Below, in pieces: positions 12,181 to 13,993 of a stretch of 13,993 nt of DNA. Within the stretch, counting starts at the first letter, position 1. Every line of letters starts with the position of its first letter. The notes below the pieces were generated by a model. It had not been told where the DNA came from and ran no database searches. It saw nothing but the letters and a program-made list of their open reading frames with translations. The DNA lies in the NCBI GenBank assembly GCA_049324215.1, contig JBMOLC010000019.1, positions 1 to 13,993 of the forward strand. Direction: 5' to 3'. The translations under genes and the position numbers were made by a program. The DNA is from JBMOLC01 sp049324215. Its GTDB lineage: Bacteria; Patescibacteriota; Microgenomatia; UBA8517.

Positions 12181-13612
12181 TTCGGACAGGTAAAATTCTT
12201 GGGCCTTTTTCTGTATCCTCTAGCCTAAAGCCTTTCTTTTCTATCTCCTTTCGAAGTACGTCAGCCTCATCAAACATTCCTCGACCTCTTAGCTTCTCCC
12301 TTTCGTCAATAAGTTTCTTAATCTCTTGGGGAACTTCAAGCTTTTGCTCCGCTACCAAAGACAAAGAAAGGCCAAAGACCTCATCGAAATAAAGCGCCAA
12401 GTCGTATTTATCCTCGGCTGGGATATTGCTTTTTAACATTTCCCACAAAACCGAAAGTGCCTGGGGAGTATCAAGGTCGTCGTTGACGCTCAAGATAAAG
12501 GATTCCCTGCACTTTCCCACCTTGGCACTTTTCTCCTGAGAAAGAACCGTCCTCTTCCCCTCTGACTTCAGGGCCAAAATCTGGGACCTTAGATTATTTA
12601 GCGCTTTCTGGGCTCCAGTGAGTGCCTCCCAAGTAAAATTCAAGCTGTCACGGTAGTACGCCGTCAGATAAAGATACCTGAGACTAATGGGGTCGAAACC
12701 CTTTCCCTCGATATCCTGGACTGTGTAAACATTACCCAGGCTTTTACCCATTCTTTTGCCATCTACTTTGAGGAAGGTCGTGTGGAGCCAGTACTTGACG
12801 AAGGGTTTGTCGGTCGCAGCTTCTGCCTGAGCGATTTCGTTGGGGTGGTGGGTTTGTCTTAAGTCTTCTCCCCCGGCGTGGATGTCAAAACTCTCCCCCA
12901 GATATTTCATGCTCATCGCCGAACACTCAATGTGCCAGCCGGGAAATCCCAGTCCCCAGGGAGACTCCCACTCCATTTGTCTTTCTCCGGGTTTAACCGA
13001 AAACTTCCAAAGAGCAAAGTCTCTGGGATTTCTCTTTTCGGGATTCGGCTCAACCCTGGCTCCTTCCTTAATTACATCCAGCGTGGAAAGCTCTCCGTAC
13101 TTTTTACCGCTTTTTTCCTCAAAGAGCTGGGTATCGAAATAAATCCCATCTTTGGTTTTATAAGTAAGACCTTTCTCCTCGATTCTTTTAATAAGCGCGA
13201 TTTGCTCAGCGATGTGGTCCGTCGCCTTGGCAAAAAGCTTCGGGGGGGTGAGGTTCAGCTTTTTAAAGTCTTCAAAAAAAGCTTGCGAATAAAACTTCGC
13301 AATGTCCCAGGCGCTTTTGCCTTTTTCTCTAGCCGATCTTTCTATCCGGTCTTCCCCCAAGTCTGCGTCCCCAAGGTTATCCCCGGTCAAGTGGCCCACG
13401 TCGGTGATATTCATGACATAATTTACGTTATAGCCGTTAATCTTCAGAACCCTGACCAGAATGTCAGCGGCAACGTAAGTCCTGAAGTTGCCTATCGAAG
13501 CATAGTCGTAAACCGTGGGGCCGCAGGTGTAGACCCCTACGTTTGGGGGATCTATGGGCTCAAACTTTTCTTTTTTGCGGCTTAAGGAGTTGGTCAAAAA
13601 AATATCGCCCAT
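12173..13612 (-). CDS. cysS: Cysteinyl-tRNA synthetase with altered HIGH and KMSKS signatures
   Basis: This class I synthetase charges tRNA-Cys. Its 479 aa is near the usual length. The N-terminal Rossmann domain has YTCGPTVYDY (28-37, Cys30 a zinc ligand). The HIGH position reads SIGN (39-42), Ser replacing the first His. Zinc ligands continue with Cys230 (GWHIECSAMS), His255 and Glu259 (HHPNE). The KMSKS loop reads RMGKS (287-291, in DGKRMGKSLGN). A helical anticodon-side domain follows, ending in the DxRxxLRxxxxFxxADxLRxxI-type segment near residues 430-460. TDVGHLTGDNLGDADLGEDR resembles CPR-type CysRS. It heads a four-gene operon. An extended -10 box lies six bases before its ATG with no Shine-Dalgarno. 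Confidence 0.94.
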   Translation of the reverse strand: MGDIFLTNSLSRKKEKFEPIDPPNVGVYTCGPTVYDYASIGNFRTYVAADILVRVLKINGYNVNYVMNITDVGHLTGDNLGDADLGEDRIERSAREKGKSAWDIAKFYSQAFFEDFKKLNLTPPKLFAKATDHIAEQIALIKRIEEKGLTYKTKDGIYFDTQLFEEKSGKKYGELSTLDVIKEGARVEPNPEKRNPRDFALWKFSVKPGERQMEWESPWGLGFPGWHIECSAMSMKYLGESFDIHAGGEDLRQTHHPNEIAQAEAATDKPFVKYWLHTTFLKVDGKRMGKSLGNVYTVQDIEGKGFDPISLRYLYLTAYYRDSLNFTWEALTGAQKALNNLRSQILALKSEGKRTVLSQEKSAKVGKCRESFILSVNDDLDTPQALSVLWEMLKSNIPAEDKYDLALYFDEVFGLSLSLVAEQKLEVPQEIKKLIDEREKLRGRGMFDEADVLRKEIEKKGFRLEDTEKGPRILPVRND

Positions 13613-13618
13613 ACGACT

Positions 13619-13627
13619 ATTGTAGCA
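13619..13627 (-). promoter_or_regulatory. Extended -10 promoter of the cysS operon (leaderless)
   Basis: The minus strand reads TGCTACAAT, a TGn-extended -10 with one mismatch. The hexamer ends six bases before the cysS ATG (13610-13612). It lies in the 24-base gap after the upstream gene; no good -35 is visible, as expected for an extended -10 promoter. Confidence 0.55.
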
Positions 13628-13636
13628 GATTCGAAG

Positions 13637-13993
13637 CTAGCCTGTGGGCGGAAGGGGCTTTTCGACTCTTGTTTTTAGGCTTTCTGCTTTTTGTTTCGGT
13701 CCGAAAATCCAAGAACCGCGAGGACGCTTGGTTGCAGGCTCAACCAAGGGCTTTTCTGTCTCTGCCTCTGCCTTTTTTTGCGCCTCGGCTTGGGCCTTGA
13801 GAGCCTGCTGCTTTTTCTTTGCCTCGGAAATATCAGCTAGTTCTCTTTCCAGGGCTTCAATTAGCCGCTTATTCTTATCCTATCTTCCTCTTCAAGTTTC
13901 TGGCTATCTTCTTTAGGAACCGATTGGACGTTCTGGGGAGTTTGTTTCGGGCCTTTAAGCGTTTCCAATTCGCTCACTTGTTTGGCCCCAGTT
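13637..13993 (-). pseudogene. Charged coiled-coil protein, C-terminal part, with an apparent frameshift
   Basis: Two minus-strand frames together look like one protein. From the window edge, one frame is open to TAA at 13861-13863 and reads TGAKQVSELETLKGPKQ, then Gln/Pro-rich sequence, then KLEEEDRI. The next frame is open from just after TAG at 13880-13882 down to TAG 13637-13639 and reads KNKRLIEALERELADIS, an Ala/Lys/Gln/Glu repeat-rich helix, then RGSWIFGPKQK and VEKPLPPTG. Joining them by one base between 13863 and 13880 gives an unbroken charged helix. So this is either a true frameshift mutation, a sequencing/assembly error, or less likely programmed slippage (no slippery heptamer seen). 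The protein has no recognised enzyme motif. The start is probably upstream of the window; a GTG at 13975-13977 is possible. It ends 24 bases before cysS. Confidence 0.55.

Noticed and set aside
13543..13916. Plus-strand open frames over the region before cysS
   Set aside because: The minus strand there encodes a coherent charged helix that ends just before the cysS promoter; the plus frames are Phe/Ser/Leu-rich mirror images of Lys/Glu codons.
1..13993. CRISPR arrays, tRNA or rRNA genes, transposases and recoded stop codons
   Set aside because: No regularly spaced repeats, cloverleaf-like segments or transposase motifs were seen, gaps between genes are too short for most RNA genes, and TGA ends several genes normally.

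Overview
The window looks like a chromosome segment of a small-genome Candidate Phyla Radiation (Patescibacteria) bacterium, most likely Microgenomates-like. This is inferred from gene style and not from a marker search. Genes are tightly packed: start and stop codons abut or overlap, and no gap exceeds about 135 bases. Several universal proteins are shortened by a whole domain, and the CysRS signatures and the small membrane-anchored beta-rich protein resemble CPR proteins. TAA, TAG and TGA all act as stops, so the code is standard (table 11).

Layout. 1-357 (+) is the end of a NYN-type nuclease-like gene. 367-3187 (+) is a run of hisS, an EamA/DMT transporter, rpmE and prfA. It meets, tail to tail, a long minus-strand block at 3189-7539. 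In transcription order that block is ychF, rpsF, ssb, rpsR, ctpA (S41 protease) and htrA (S1C protease). A 38-bp divergent promoter region separates ychF from 7578-8258 (+), a C39-like cysteine peptidase. That gene abuts, tail to tail, two minus-strand ATP-grasp ligases of the D-Ala-D-Ala ligase superfamily: a near-canonical Ddl at 8259-9227 and a divergent Ddl-like protein at 9241-10233. The last block, 10368-13612 (-), is transcribed as cysS, a membrane-anchored beta-rich protein, a HAD phosphatase-like protein and an unknown helical protein. 13637-13993 (-) holds the end of a charged coiled-coil gene that appears frameshifted.

How the genes fit together. Most of the window is translation (HisRS, L31, RF1, S6, S18, YchF, CysRS), DNA maintenance (SSB) and envelope proteolysis (CtpA, HtrA). 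The outlier is the peptidase plus two-ligase module. It lies in a more AT-rich stretch (spot counts about 30-42% G+C per 60-base line, against 50-62% in sampled housekeeping lines) and is the best candidate for an uncharacterised system: a cytosolic C39-like peptidase beside one ordinary and one altered Ddl-type peptide ligase.

Two patterns recur. First, HisRS lacks its anticodon-binding domain, RF1 lacks domain 1, and YchF lacks its helical coiled-coil domain, while the catalytic motifs of all three are intact. Second, genes that probably head transcripts have a TATAAT-like box, often with an upstream TGn, only 6-8 bases before the ATG and no Shine-Dalgarno sequence. This predicts leaderless mRNAs. 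All statements come from reading the sequence; no database search was possible.
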